64,000 nucleotides of DNA from Atrichornis clamosus (taxonomy: Eukaryota > Chordata > Aves > Passeriformes > Menuridae), in assembly GCA_013400975.1 (NCBI GenBank), contig WBMZ01010868.1, positions 1-64,000 of the forward strand. Reading direction: 5' to 3'. A model generated the notes under the pieces. That model did not search any database, was not told where the DNA came from, and saw only the letters and a program-made list of their open reading frames with translations. The position numbers and the translations under genes were made by a program. Numbering within the stretch: position 1 is the stretch's first letter; each line of letters starts with the position of its first letter. Of this stretch, positions 13,539 to 26,700 are shown piece by piece.

Positions 13539-16500
13539 GTGAGTAATAGTGGAGGTTGATTTTGGTCTTTATATAACTTATCTCATTGGAGAGTTGGCAT
13601 TTTACTTCATCAGGTTGTTGTGTTTGCAGGGGTTTTTTTCATTTTGATGTTATGCAGTATTCAGAAACTACAGGTGTAAAAATTTGCTTCTATCAACAGG
13701 GTATGTTACTCTGTCCAGAAGATCCTGCTCATTTTGCACATTATTTACATCCACTGCTGTATTGCCCTTTTTAAGCTTGGAAAACGTATGGTTGGATCTT
13801 CTCACAAGAACAGAAGATGGTTATGAGCTCTGGAAAGAGAGAGAATTTACACTCTCCTGACCCTGTTTTCCACAATATTCCTTGTTTCTGATACTGACTA
13901 CATGAAGTTCTAAACAGTTTTTTCTGTTAAGAGCTGTTTAAATCCCCAGAACCTTCCATGTCTCAAAATTTCAAATATCAGTTCTTACAGTTCTAATTCA
14001 ACTGTAATGTACTCTGTGGCAATTTTAAAGAGGGTTAATGTAATATAAAATTACAGTATTTTCTGATGAAAATGATGATCTCAAATTCTAATTCTGGATT
14101 CAGATGGTGGAAGAAACGTATTGTGCTTTTCACAGTAAATCAGGCAGCTCTTAAAAAACCCAAAACCTGAAAAAACAGAGGAAATCTGTGGAAGCAGTGT
14201 GCAGAGTGACTGCTTCATTGTTACTTTCTTGTAATCAATTCAAAAAAGTTTACTTGCAAATTATATTTTTACTTCTCTTGCTCCTCAACCAAAAAAGCCT
14301 GGCATATCTGCCTGAAGTACAACATAAAAAGAGACTTAATGCATACCTATAACCAAAACGTTTTTGTATTGTTCACTTAGAATTTAACAAAAGAAATTCA
14401 TGCCTATATAAAGATACTGGTAAAAGTTTCCTGTTATTTTATGGTATAGTGTTGCAAGGATATGTTTTTGTTGATTTTGTAGCCCTATAAACTGTAGTCA
14501 CCGAGAAAATACTTGAAAACCCCAAGCCTTTTAGATTATGAAAACTGTGCTCTGAATACATATCAGTTAAGCACTAAAACTTCTATTTTCTTCTTAATGT
14601 AGTGTCAACACAATTATCAGCACTTAAAAGGTTTTTTTTGGTCAAAAGTAGAGCTAGTTCGACTTAAATCAACAACAATTCCTGTGATTTTTTGGTTTGT
14701 TGGGTTTTTTTTTAATTTTTGGATGCAAGAGGAGTTGCTTTCATACCACATCTGAAAAAGTTTGTCTTCAAATGACTTCTTTAAATGTACCTTATTAGAA
14801 AATTTTTTCGTATTTCTGGCAGTGGAAGTCCACTAGGTAATTCCTTCAATATGGATTTAAATCAAATAATGGGTAACAGTGTATTTTCTGTGTACAAAAC
14901 AGATATACATGCATGCATTTGGAAAAAGATATACGCAGAAGAAATAAATTTTAATTAAGAGTAGTCTCCCAGACTATTGCTCAGCAAGATAAATAGATGT
15001 TTAGGGCTCTTTGTGATGGCTCAGGAGGGACACGACAACATGATGTGAGGAGCAATGGCCTTGTATAAAGTTCTGGTTTGGTTCACTGTCAGATCAGGTG
15101 GTCCTTTTGAAGGTATCAGGAGGATAAAAGCAAGTGTCAAACATTATTTCCTTTAACAGATTTCTCTGTGCATTTTAGTGTTAGATTCTGGGCTGGTACA
15201 TACTCATTTCATCAAGTGAAATGGGGATCTAAAATTCACATACCTGAGATAGGTTGTATCTGATAAAGATTTTGTGGTAGAGATTGTAGATGAAATATAG
15301 GTAAAATTGTAATAGGTGGAGAAAGTCTTCTGGGGTAGGAGAAAAGTTGTACAATGTTCATCTCAGACTCCCTTAGAGTTAAAAAAGAGGTTATAATCCA
15401 GCCTTGCTTGTCCCTTTTTCTTTCTTTCTTTCAAGTCGAAATCTTTTGTCAACGTTGCCAAAATACCTGTTTGATCTTCCACTGAAAGTTCTGGTTGTCA
15501 GTAACAACAAGCTGGTCTCCATTCCAGAAGAGATTGGAAAGTTGAGAGATCTGATGGAGTTGGTAAGTGCAACTGTGAATCCTTGTACTAAGTAAACTTA
15601 AAAGCAGTGTATTTTCAGTATAATACATTATAAAATACTTTAAAATACAGAACTACAAAATCTAAATTCAGTTACTATGTTTTATTGGTATTTTTGGTTT
15701 AGTTTTCAAAGTTGTCAAACTCAGAATACATGCTTGATAATGCAGGTTAGGGGCATAGTAGAGAGAGTTTCATTCCAGTACCTGGGATTCACCTGTTTAG
15801 AACGTAAGAATATATTTTATACATGAAAAAAAAAAAGTTGATAACTAAGCCCTGTGCTCAAAAGATGCTTTTATGGAGGGATCGATCCCATCTCAACTTT
15901 GGTGATTTGAACAGAGATCCACAACAGTGTATCCCAAGCAGCCTGAGCTTTTGAGACATCCAGCTGTGTGCAGTCCCTGTGGTTGCCCAATGCAGATGGG
16001 CAGTCCCTAAACTGGAGCTCTGGACGTCTGAAATGCAGGAAGTTGGATTCCTCTGGTGAAGGCCTGGCTTCTAGTTACTGACTCAGCTTGCCTTTCAAAT
16101 CAGCTTCCAGGTTTTCATCAGACAGATACATCTCATTGTTGCCTAGTTCAGGAAACCAGTCTCATCATTCCATTTGATCAAATTAGAAGTAAAACAGGTT
16201 AGAAGGGTTCTTTATGAGTGATTGTTTAATTACTCTGATCTCCATAAATTGATGTTAAATTAGTGTCAGAAATAGCTGTAGTCTGTGTTCACTTGATGCA
16301 GCTTTGTCACCCTCTAGTGCTTGTATCCAAAAGTTGGTGAGCCTGCTATTCCTCTGTACATTTTTTAGTTTTATGGATTGGTTCAATGTTTATTAAGGAA
16401 AAAGAATTTTAAGAAGAGGAGAAGAAGGCCAGTCAATTGTCAGCAATAGCACAAGAAGTTTTTAACTGATACAGGAACTACATGGGAACTGCTGATTCCT

Positions 16501-19500
16501 GGGCTACAGTATTAATCCCAAAACCAGTATTTCATTGTTCGTTGATTTAACTTCTCAAATTGAAAATCACTAAATACTGAAAAAATCAGGAAGATCTGTT
16601 GTGGTACATCATCTCTATGGAAAATACAAGATAATTAGGATTTCCTTTCTTTTCAAAGTATGCTTTGTAGTAGTTTTGATAGCAGTATTCCTTTGTGTAA
16701 TTTCATTTAAGATGTTCAGTTGACTTATTAATTGCATCTTTCTTAGGATATTAGCTGTAATGAACTTCAAGTTCTTCCTCAGCAAATAGGAAAATTGCAG
16801 TCACTTAGAGAATTGAACATAAGAAGAAATAATCTCCATATGTTGCCAGATGGTAAGCTACTCATCTTCTTTCCATTGATGTAGGTAAATAGGTAAAGTG
16901 TTAAGAAGATAACAGATTCTCCTTTTTTGTTTGTTTGTTTTCTCTAATGCAGAACTAGGAGACCTTCCCTTGGTAAAGTTGGATTTTTCTTGTAATAAAA
17001 TTACAGAAATTCCAATTTGTTACAGAAAGTTACGTCACTTACAAGTTATAGTTTTGGATAACAATCCAATGCAGATACCACCAGCACAGGTTAGTATTAA
17101 AGCATACAAGTACAGAAATTTGCACTAGGATCTTAGAGGAAGCTGTTCTAAGTTATACCAATCAAGTTTTCATCTTTTTTAGCTGTATTTCTCCTTGTGG
17201 GGTATTGTACCTACAAACGCAGTGCAGAAGGTATTTCTTGGGGTGTATTTTCAGAAGACATGCTGTGTAATTAAGGTTTTGTGTTGTTGTTCATTTGTTT
17301 CCCCACAGATATGTTTAAAGGGCAAAGTACATATATTTAAATTCCTCAGTATTCAGGCATGCCTCAGAATAGATAAAAAACCAGATTCTTTGGATCTTCC
17401 ATCATTAGGTAAACGAATCCCCTCCCAGCCGCTCACAGACAGGTGAGTAGTGGGGTTTTTGAGTATAGAGGGAATATTTCGAAAAGGATATTTATTTTCT
17501 TTCAGAAAAGCGAAACTATTGTTTCTTTCATTCTTGTGTGGGTTGTGTGTTGTTTTTCATAATATAGCATGGAGGACTTCTATCCCAATAAAAATCATGG
17601 ACCAGACTCTGGCATTGGAAGTGATAATGGGGATAAAAGGTTGTCCACTACAGAAGTGAGTATTCTTTCACTGTTGAATTTGTAATTTCTGGGTTTTTTA
17701 GAACTTTTTCCTTTGTATTTTGTATCATTTGAGAAATACCTAAGTAGGTCGCCTTTAATACGCTTTCAGTATCTATACAGTTGAATTTAAACCGTTAGAC
17801 TGCCAGTATCAGACACAAATTATTTATGTATTTCTTTAACTTCTCTGGTTAAGATTGATTCCAGTCCAAAGCTCATATATTTAAAAACGTGAATTCTGAC
17901 CAAAGGAATGGTTTTGATCTTCTAGTGTGTGAAAAGCATAATCAATTTCTACACAAAGAAGAAATCTTATTTCAAACTTTATTTTGTTATTAATGAAATG
18001 ACTGTACTAAAGAAAATGAAACTTTATTAGGACTGAACTTGGGTGTTGTATATGTTAGTAATCTTCATTGTTTGGTAGATTTTAATAAACTTCTGGAAGA
18101 TCTGCTAGGTTTAAAACAAAAAAAATTTCTTAAAAGTCTTCTGTGTTTGTAGAAATCTAGATTAAGGAGCTGTAATTAATAACAGTGATGTCAAAGATGA
18201 ATAGTGTAGAACAAAAGTTTTTTTGAAACGTATAGAATTACTACAAATGTAGAGTGATTGTTAGTGGGAAAACTGTAGAAGAATGAGTATTACTTGTTTG
18301 TCTTTTTTCTTTGCTAAGAAAATCCCAAATTATTAGAAGTAAAGCTGTGATTTTTTTTTTTCCAGGTGATCTAACAGAGGTCTAAGTAGTTGAAGGCTTT
18401 AGCTAAGTACCTAAGTACAATTTTCATAACCCACTGTTGGGGGCTGGACTGGCCCTCTTTGAACAAAATACTGTCTACCAGTATTACAGATTGAACAGTT
18501 GTCTGTCTCTTCCTAAACTAGGATTTCCTTAACCCCCTTTCCACCCACAAAAGAACCCCACCTGACTTGATGTTATTTTCTCTGTCCTGGGAGCCATCCC
18601 TTATGATAAGGTCAGCTGCACTCTTAAGTGAGTTCTTAGGAAATCACATAATAATACAATTTACATGTCAGTTCTGTACTAAATGTGAGTGTCTTTGCAG
18701 CCATCTGATGATGATACAATCAGCCTTCACTCCCAGGTATCAGAATCAACAAGGGAGCAGACATTAAGGAATGACAATCACGTACTGGGAAGTAAACTCG
18801 ATCCACAGAAAGGTAATACCAGTTGTGCATTTGTCGTCTTAGGTAACAGAGATATCTTACTTAGGTAATCTAATGTAAGAAAATGGCACAAAATTACATG
18901 ATTGTGTGTTGGTATTGTATTTTCATCATTTCAGAAGACGATGTAATAATCACAAACAGACAAGACTAGAGAAAGAAAAGAGATAATTTCTAGCTTAAGA
19001 AGGCATGATGTCTATGTTTTATCTTGAGCTGATATTTTTCATAAGTACTTATTTCTCTCAGGAATAACATTTGGTCAAGAGAACTGTTAAATATCTTTCC
19101 TATTCTTCATAAATCCTCCCTAGACCAGGAGGCATATGACTACATTGATCCAAATGCAGAAGAGGGAGCTCTTCCTGAGCAGGGAGATGCACAGATTGGC
19201 TCACTGCTGGCCTATGTCAAGGTACCATAGATTGACAAAAGAAAGACTGTTCAGTGGACTTGATTTTTAAAAAAATTTTTCTTTCAATTCTAACTTTTTT
19301 TTTTGCCCCACTCTGTGTAAGGAACGGGCTAAACATCCTGAGAAATCTCAGAAAATAGAACAAAATGAGGACTGGGGAGATGAAAAAAGGTAAATCTTCT
19401 TGATCTTTTTTGGGTCCTCTTGGACAGAAAATAAAATAAACTTATGGGAAACACTGCTTATTTATTGCCATAATGAGCCGTTTCTGTGTCTTGCTCCACT

Positions 19501-20706
19501 GAAGTCAGGCAGGTCACTAATGTTTAATTTTTCAGACTTCAGAAAGAACAGCTGCTGGCTGAAGATGATGATGAACTCAAAGAAGTGACTGACTTGAGAA
19601 AAATCGCAGCTCAGTTGTTGCAGCAAGAACAAAAACACAGGTATTGCAATATTAGTTAAAGTAACTTGTGTTATAATTCGTTTATTCCTTAACCTCTTTT
19701 ATTCCCAAAAGCTTTTCACACCTTATTTTGAGAACAGTTTTGTCCAGCTGTTAAATAGTAAAGTGGCAGACTCTGTAAGATACCTGTTCTATGATTCTTT
19801 CCATAAAATTGCTGTCTAAGGAAGAGTGATAAACCTCCTATGGAGAGGGAGAGATGAATGGAAAAGTCTCTTGATTTCCTGATTGTATGTTAACTTTTTT
19901 ATACTTTTTATCTTCAAAGCATTATACTTAAGTAGGCACAATTAATGGTCATATAAGTAGATCACTGGTAACATGTTAAAATGACGTTTTCTTAGTTTGT
20001 ATTAATTATACCACCTGTATACAGTTTGTGGCTGGTTATTTTTATTCAAATACAAGCTAATGTAGGTGTTTCTTCCTTCATTTGGTCTGATGTGAGTTAC
20101 AAATACTCTGAGGACTAAAGGGGAAATTTGTTTGAACATTATTCTATCAAATGACAACATGTACTTATAAAAATAAACCATTTAAACTGCCTGCCTTTCT
20201 TTACTTCATGATGGGCATCTCAACAGAATGATTCTGGAAAAGGAGCCATAGAACAAGCAGCAGACGAAAGGGATTTAATAGAACAAGTTAACAACTGTAA
20301 AATGAAGAACAGGAAGGAATCCCTGGAGTCAGATAGGGTGTGGGCAGGCTAGGGTAGGAACAGCGTTCTGTACGGTTCCTTTATGAAGCAGGAAATGCTG
20401 TAAGGTGCTTGGAGAGTAGGTTCTTTTATGAGAGGAGGTGAAAGTTGTAGTTAATAGTAGTTCATTAACTAAAATAGTTCATAACAGTCATTCATTATCC
20501 CACAGTATTGGATGTAACTTGATACCATCCTAAATACTATTTTTGTTTCGTTAACATTTCTGTATAATTATGGGACTCTGCACTGCCGTTTTTCTTTTAA
20601 GATACTTGAAATACACATGAAGTCCTAGGAGAAACTGCAATCCCAACACTCTGAATTGCAGGGTTTTAAAAATTCACCAGCATTTTAAGTTAGGTAAACA
20701 GCAACA

Positions 20707-20739
<33 letters not shown>

Positions 20740-23700
20740 TCAAATAGGTTTTGCTTTGAACTCCCTGCCCTGCGTTCAGGAATTGTTTGTTGTTCACATA
20801 CGGAAGGGAAAAATAAGAATGAAATCTTAATGCTAATACATTTTTACTACCAAAAGTATTGCAAATAAGACCAAGAATGCTAGATTTTCTTGTATGAATA
20901 AAGAGAGAATGTGTGTTTTTCTTACATTAGATTTTTATATAATGGTTGTTTATGTTGCATGTGGGTCTTGTTTGATTAAATATTTCTTGTTTTTCTAATC
21001 ATTTGAAATACCAAGCCACTCCTCTTCTGAAGTACAGCAACTTGAATTTTGCTCATCATATGTTGTTGTGTCTTAATGCAGTGATCTTGCTAATGGTTCT
21101 GCTTTGTCTTGAATTATGCAGACATGCAATCTTAATAGTTCTCAAGTTTTACTTCTAAGTTTAGCATTTATATTTTAAAGTTTGCATATGTATCATTAAA
21201 TACATGAGCTCAAAATCTCCTCTGATATGAAATTTAGTCCTGATTTTGGAACTGTGTTTTTTAACTAGCAATAAGAATAATATTTAGTATTTAGTGAAGA
21301 TATTTATGTTTATTTGTGGAAAATGTGTTCAATCAGTAATCAGTAACTTCCTTAGAGAAGTTAAGCATCACAAAATAATTCCTTACTAATCATGTTTCTG
21401 TTTGTTCAGTGTATGTTTTTGTAATATTATGCAGTCTCCTTTCCTTTTGCTTGCTATGCTAATGACTTCCCTGTCCTCTCCCATCAACCTATCCTGCTTC
21501 CTTCTTCCGTCTTTGGCTTTGGTGTACATGAAATATGAATACAGACGAAGGCCACTAAGCTATAGAACTTCATTCAGTGAGAAACTCTTCCAGAGGACAA
21601 GGGCGGCAGGACGTGCATCAAGGTATAAAGTGTTTGTAGAGCCTCACATTGCCAGAGTTAAAATGTGGGCAAAGGAAACAGTCTTGGCCATTTCTTGAAC
21701 GAAAACAGAGTTAAAGTGATTGGCTAAGTTAGCCTAAGATGTTTCGTTATCAAAAAATAGTTTGCAATACATTCTTTGTTCTTTAGGATGAAATACTATT
21801 TAAAAAAAAAATTTAAATAGGCAACTCTCCAAGAACACTTTTAGTCCAAACCTAAAAGCTTTTTTTTTTTTTTTTTTAATATACTACCTCAGGTATAGTA
21901 CCTCAGGCAAAAGTGGTGCTTCTGGGTTTGTGTTCTGTTTGTTTGGTGGTTTTGTGTTGTTTGTTTGATATCTTGGTTTTAACGTGATCATTCTCAAGTT
22001 AGCATGACCAATGATAATTTGTTTTGCACTTGACAGCCATGGGGGAAGTATTTGCAGGTACATGAATCTCATCAGTAATACAAAATACCCAGTGGGCTGT
22101 GCAGACTATACTCAAACATGTAGGTGTTGAAGGAAGAGATTTCAGACTTTGTTATCTTATAAACTGAAATGCTATAACTTAGTCTGAATACTTCTTGTCT
22201 TTCTCTAAAGAAAGTAGCATAGCTCAGATTAAATAATTCTCATTGGTACCAAGTGAGCCTGTTTCAGTTACATCAGAATTAAGACTGGGTTCTTACCTGA
22301 CTGCAGTGACTCCCTAAAACTGTCTAAATCCACTTTACAGTCACAAAGCAGAGCCAGATGTGAAGTCAATAGACTGCTCCAGAATGAGTTGAAAATAAAT
22401 TCTCTCTCTCACTGTATAAGATTTCTAGTGTCTTTTTGCGCTTTATAGATACAAGGTAGTACTTACTTGTCTAAACTTGAAGATAGCTAAGCTTAAATAA
22501 CACTACCGTTGTTCACTTCATTTGTGCCCCTTAATGATTGTTATATTTGCTCAAAATAGGAAAGCCAAAGTGGCTGAGAAATTATTCCACTTTTTAAATT
22601 CTGAAACTTCAAAAAATATTTTCCAGTATCACAGTTGGTCTTGCTATTGCCTTTTCCCTCATCTGATCAGCACTTTGGAATAGATGTTGCGCTTGCATAA
22701 TATAGAAGTAGAAAAATGAGTCACAATGTTCATTTTGTGTTTAATATATAAATATATGTCAAATATATGTAAATGTGTCACTGTATGTGCTGTTGAATAA
22801 TTTAGATTTTAAAGTTCATGTGAGCTGTAGAACCTTTTCAGAGGATTAGCTTGTATGTAACCTCTGTAACAGTATTGGTGTGATTTGTAGGAATCGTAAG
22901 TAGGGAATGAATTGCAGCACTAACACAGGTGTCCTGTGCAAGTTCTTACTTAATGAATCAGTAGGGCCTCTAGTATTTGGCCTGATAACTGATTTGTACA
23001 ATAAAAGTTCTGGATTTAGTGAGTGGTGATATGAATGGCAGCAGTTGCTGAAATTATTGGACCATCAGCACCACAGTTGAGTATAACTTCTGAACATGAG
23101 CTACTTGTACTTTCATTTTACAGACTCTGCTCTACATTCTGTTTCCTAGAAGACAGTAATTAACATGCCTACAGTGATTCCCACCCCCCCTTCCAGCTGA
23201 ACAAATTATTCTGCCAATTATCTGCAGTTCAGTAAATTCAGATTCATTTTCTTCACTACTTCCTTTAACTAAAAGCTTTCAAGTTCATTATTCCATGGGA
23301 AATTGAGTTTTCACTGGCTGGGCTAGTAACACGTCAGATACTGAATTTGCTGTTACTTCCCCGTCAATATTGTTCCATTTTTAAGAAGGAAGTTTCAAAA
23401 ATTGCTGGTTTTGTTCTAGAAAGTATGAAAATATACTTCGTTTATAATAAGCTTAGTTCCTAATAAACTCAACCATTAATTATAGGCATGTTGCACAGAA
23501 ACAGTGTAGCTGAAAAGTGTACGTATATATATGTTCGCTTGAATAGTTTTTCCTGACATTTTGTATAATGTGTTAAAAAAAAAAGAATAGCCTGTATTAT
23601 ATACAATCCTTGCATTTACACCATGTGTCAGTTTTGGTACAAGTGTTACATCAAAGTTGTTTTTTTTTTTTTTTTCTTTTTTTTTAATCATAATTGTCAC

Positions 23701-26700
23701 TTGCTACAAAATCTCACTGAAGTTCTAATTGCTTTCAGTTGAAGACAAAGCTAGTTTAAATAGGGATTTTCTCTAAAAAGTAGATATAAATATCATGTTT
23801 ATATTCTGGTTTGATAACCTATGCTGTGAACCTTTTTTTTCTGCTTTTTTCAGGCTATAGTATGTTAATTCTGGAATGCACCCTCAAAACTACGTTTCTG
23901 AACACAAAATATAGGGAGCAGATGCTACAGACTGAGTGCAGCAGACTTGGTTTACAGGCTTAGTTTCTCATAATCCCATTCCATTGAGAGTCACAAAATG
24001 AGAGATTTATACTGCAAATGAGGTTACTGAGCTCGAAGTTATCACAATAATCAGAGAAGTTTGATTGAAAAATCATCAGTCATTTAAAGTTAATAACTGT
24101 GCTGCCCTATGTAATGGTAATGAAATATAAAAAGGTGCTTACTGTTTTACTTTCCTCCATTGAATAGTTGGTTGTGTTCTGATTCTCTCTGGTCCATATC
24201 TAGTTCTCTGTATAATTCTGTGTAAATACACTTCCATCACACTTCTGCATGTGAAGTCAGTGTTGAAGTGTAACATTACTACTTCCAAGAATTCAGAATT
24301 TAAGTTACTATTCAACATGATGCTTACTTGCATTTAGTTTTAAGTGTTACTGTTTTGTTATTTTTAACACTTAAAACATCCATAATAATTCACATCATCT
24401 TCCTGTGCAAACACAGACATGTGGTATGTGTTTGCATTTCTGCATCTCTGAAAGTTTAGGCTTTTTGGATGGTTTACCATTTAGAAAAATGAACTTTCCA
24501 TTGGTTCACTTCTGCATTAAACTTTCCTGCATTTAGTTCTTAACTTGTGTTTCTCCATTTTCCACCTCTCCCTTTTCCCTGTATTTCCTTTGCACTTGCA
24601 GTGTTTCTTGCTCAATCACCTACTCATCTGCTGCTGCTGACTTCCTGTGTTCAATCTGCCTGTCCTTTCTGGTGTGCTTTAGGTTGATTATCTTTTGTTT
24701 CTAATTTGAGTGAACAGTGGGGCCTTTTGTGTTGAGAGCAGCATAACTTTACATAGGTGTGAGATCAGTTGAAATAGTATGTATTTATGAGGAAAAATAA
24801 GAGACTTCATTTGGTTTGAATTATCACCAAGTTTTGCTTCCTGAAAATAGAGAACTTGAAATACTTCAAGAGCTGGAAACAATAATTGTTAATTCAAATG
24901 GAAGCAGGAATGGTCTTGGATTTCATATGTGTACACACAAACATATTTTAGTTTTATGGAGGATGTCACTTAATGTTCAAAACTTTTTTATTTACAGGAA
25001 ACGTTATGCAGTGAAAGTAATATATTATAAGAAAAATGTTTTAAATATGGGTTTTTTTTCTTTCTAGGCTTCTTAATCATTCAGTTTCAGTAAACACAAG
25101 GAACAGGCCAAAGCAGCCAATCGAATCTGAAAAATGGTATTGATATACTTAAGTGCATCATAGCTTTCAATATTTTACTAATTTCATTTTTGTTCATTGT
25201 GTCACTACTGCCATCTTCTGTCACAGTGTTTTTAGCTCACGATGAAACTGAAGCTACAAGAGTAATCTATTCTTGAGCATTTTTCTTTCAAATTAAAAAA
25301 AATAAAAATCTGTTCTTTTGAGCATTTAGGCAAATTGGTGTCATCCAGAAACTAATTAAGAGGTTTGGTTATGCTTCTGAGTATGACAGCAATTCAGGTA
25401 CCTAAAGATAGAGATTAATTTATGATTTAGACATCCAGTTCCAGTCTGGAAGGTTGTATCTCCTCTCAGGGGTGACAGTGCTGTGCAGAGGTTTTAGACC
25501 CTGTGTTACACAAGATGTCAGTGGAGCTCTGCTTAGGCATGTAAATATTCTTCTTGGCAGTCCATTTTTGCTCTTAAGAGCTGGTGGAAAAGTGTTCCTG
25601 GGAGTTCAGCCTACAAAACCTTCACTGTTTGTGGAGCATGTGTTAGTGAGGAATCCATTGACTGCAGGAGCTGTACTTAGGCTTTTTCTTTGAATAAAAA
25701 AGAAAAGTACAACCCACCCTCCAAAACAAAGCAAAATCCCTCAGAAACCATGAATAATCAAAACTACCCAAAGCCTTGTCTTAAGGGAATTGGGAAACAT
25801 CCAGACCCTGGTTTGGCTGTGAAACTTGGAGAGAAAAGCCATAACCTGTTGGTGTTGCTCGGGAGCACTGGGGTGGGAATGGCTCTCTGCAGTTCAGCTA
25901 CACCTCAAGGGAGCATCTTGGCACAGTGCAGCTCCTTCAGGGGGATACATCCTGTTTTGGCTGGCTGCTCTCTCATTGGCACCTGCGGGTTTGAGGAGCT
26001 GGCTGCACACGTGTCCTGTGGTTGTGTGAATCAAGCTGCAGCTCTTACTGGGAACCTTCCAGTCCTTGCTTACTTACCAGAGCTTCTTCTCTTTGAGTTG
26101 CTGTCACCTATTCAAGTGTACAGCTCTGTTAAGTTTTTTTATTATAGGGTAATCCAGGAAAGATTAAGTTTACCTTTTCCTTTTTTGTTAATGATACAGA
26201 CAGGTCCGAGCCTTAAAACCAAAACAAACTAAAAACTTCGAAAGAAGCTTTGTTTGAATTAAGTACTGTAGTGTAGAAGACATATTGTCAACTTGTGGTG
26301 AAGGAGAGTGAAATATGATTTTTCAGTTGTGGTCATACTTTTAAACCACATTGTGACATCCTTACACAGGTGGCCAGAAAATACTGTAGTGCTGTGGAGA
26401 AGCTACTTTTTAAGTTTTCACTTTTCTTTATATTTTCAAGTAGCTTGTTTTAAAGTACACAAAAAACTAGTATGCTTCATAATGCCTTTCATCTTTCTTT
26501 TTAGTATCTCAACAAATGAAGTGAATTCCCCAGTGTCCCCATACAGCTGGCAGGTAAGTACTTAAATGTAAATGTGGTGGGTTTATATTTGAGTGATTTT
26601 GTTGTTGTTGTTTCCTTGGTTTTGTCTTTATGGTAGAAAACCTTTATGGTAGAAAACCATATGCATTTATATGTTGGCTTATACACATAGTTATTGGAAG

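Larger units (their letters stand above)
19641..25067 (+). other. LRCH2: LRCH2 intron 11
   Basis: The largest intron between coding exons in the window (5.4 kb). It contains a GT microsatellite, two poly-T tracts and the phase-matched candidate cassette exon at 21545-21622. The remainder is AT-rich without recognised repeats. Confidence 0.85.

Noticed and set aside
19788..19800. TTCTATGATTCTT, similar to the CR1 tail repeat
   Set aside because: The sequence before it lacks the CR1 3' body, so a 13-bp match is not evidence of an insertion.
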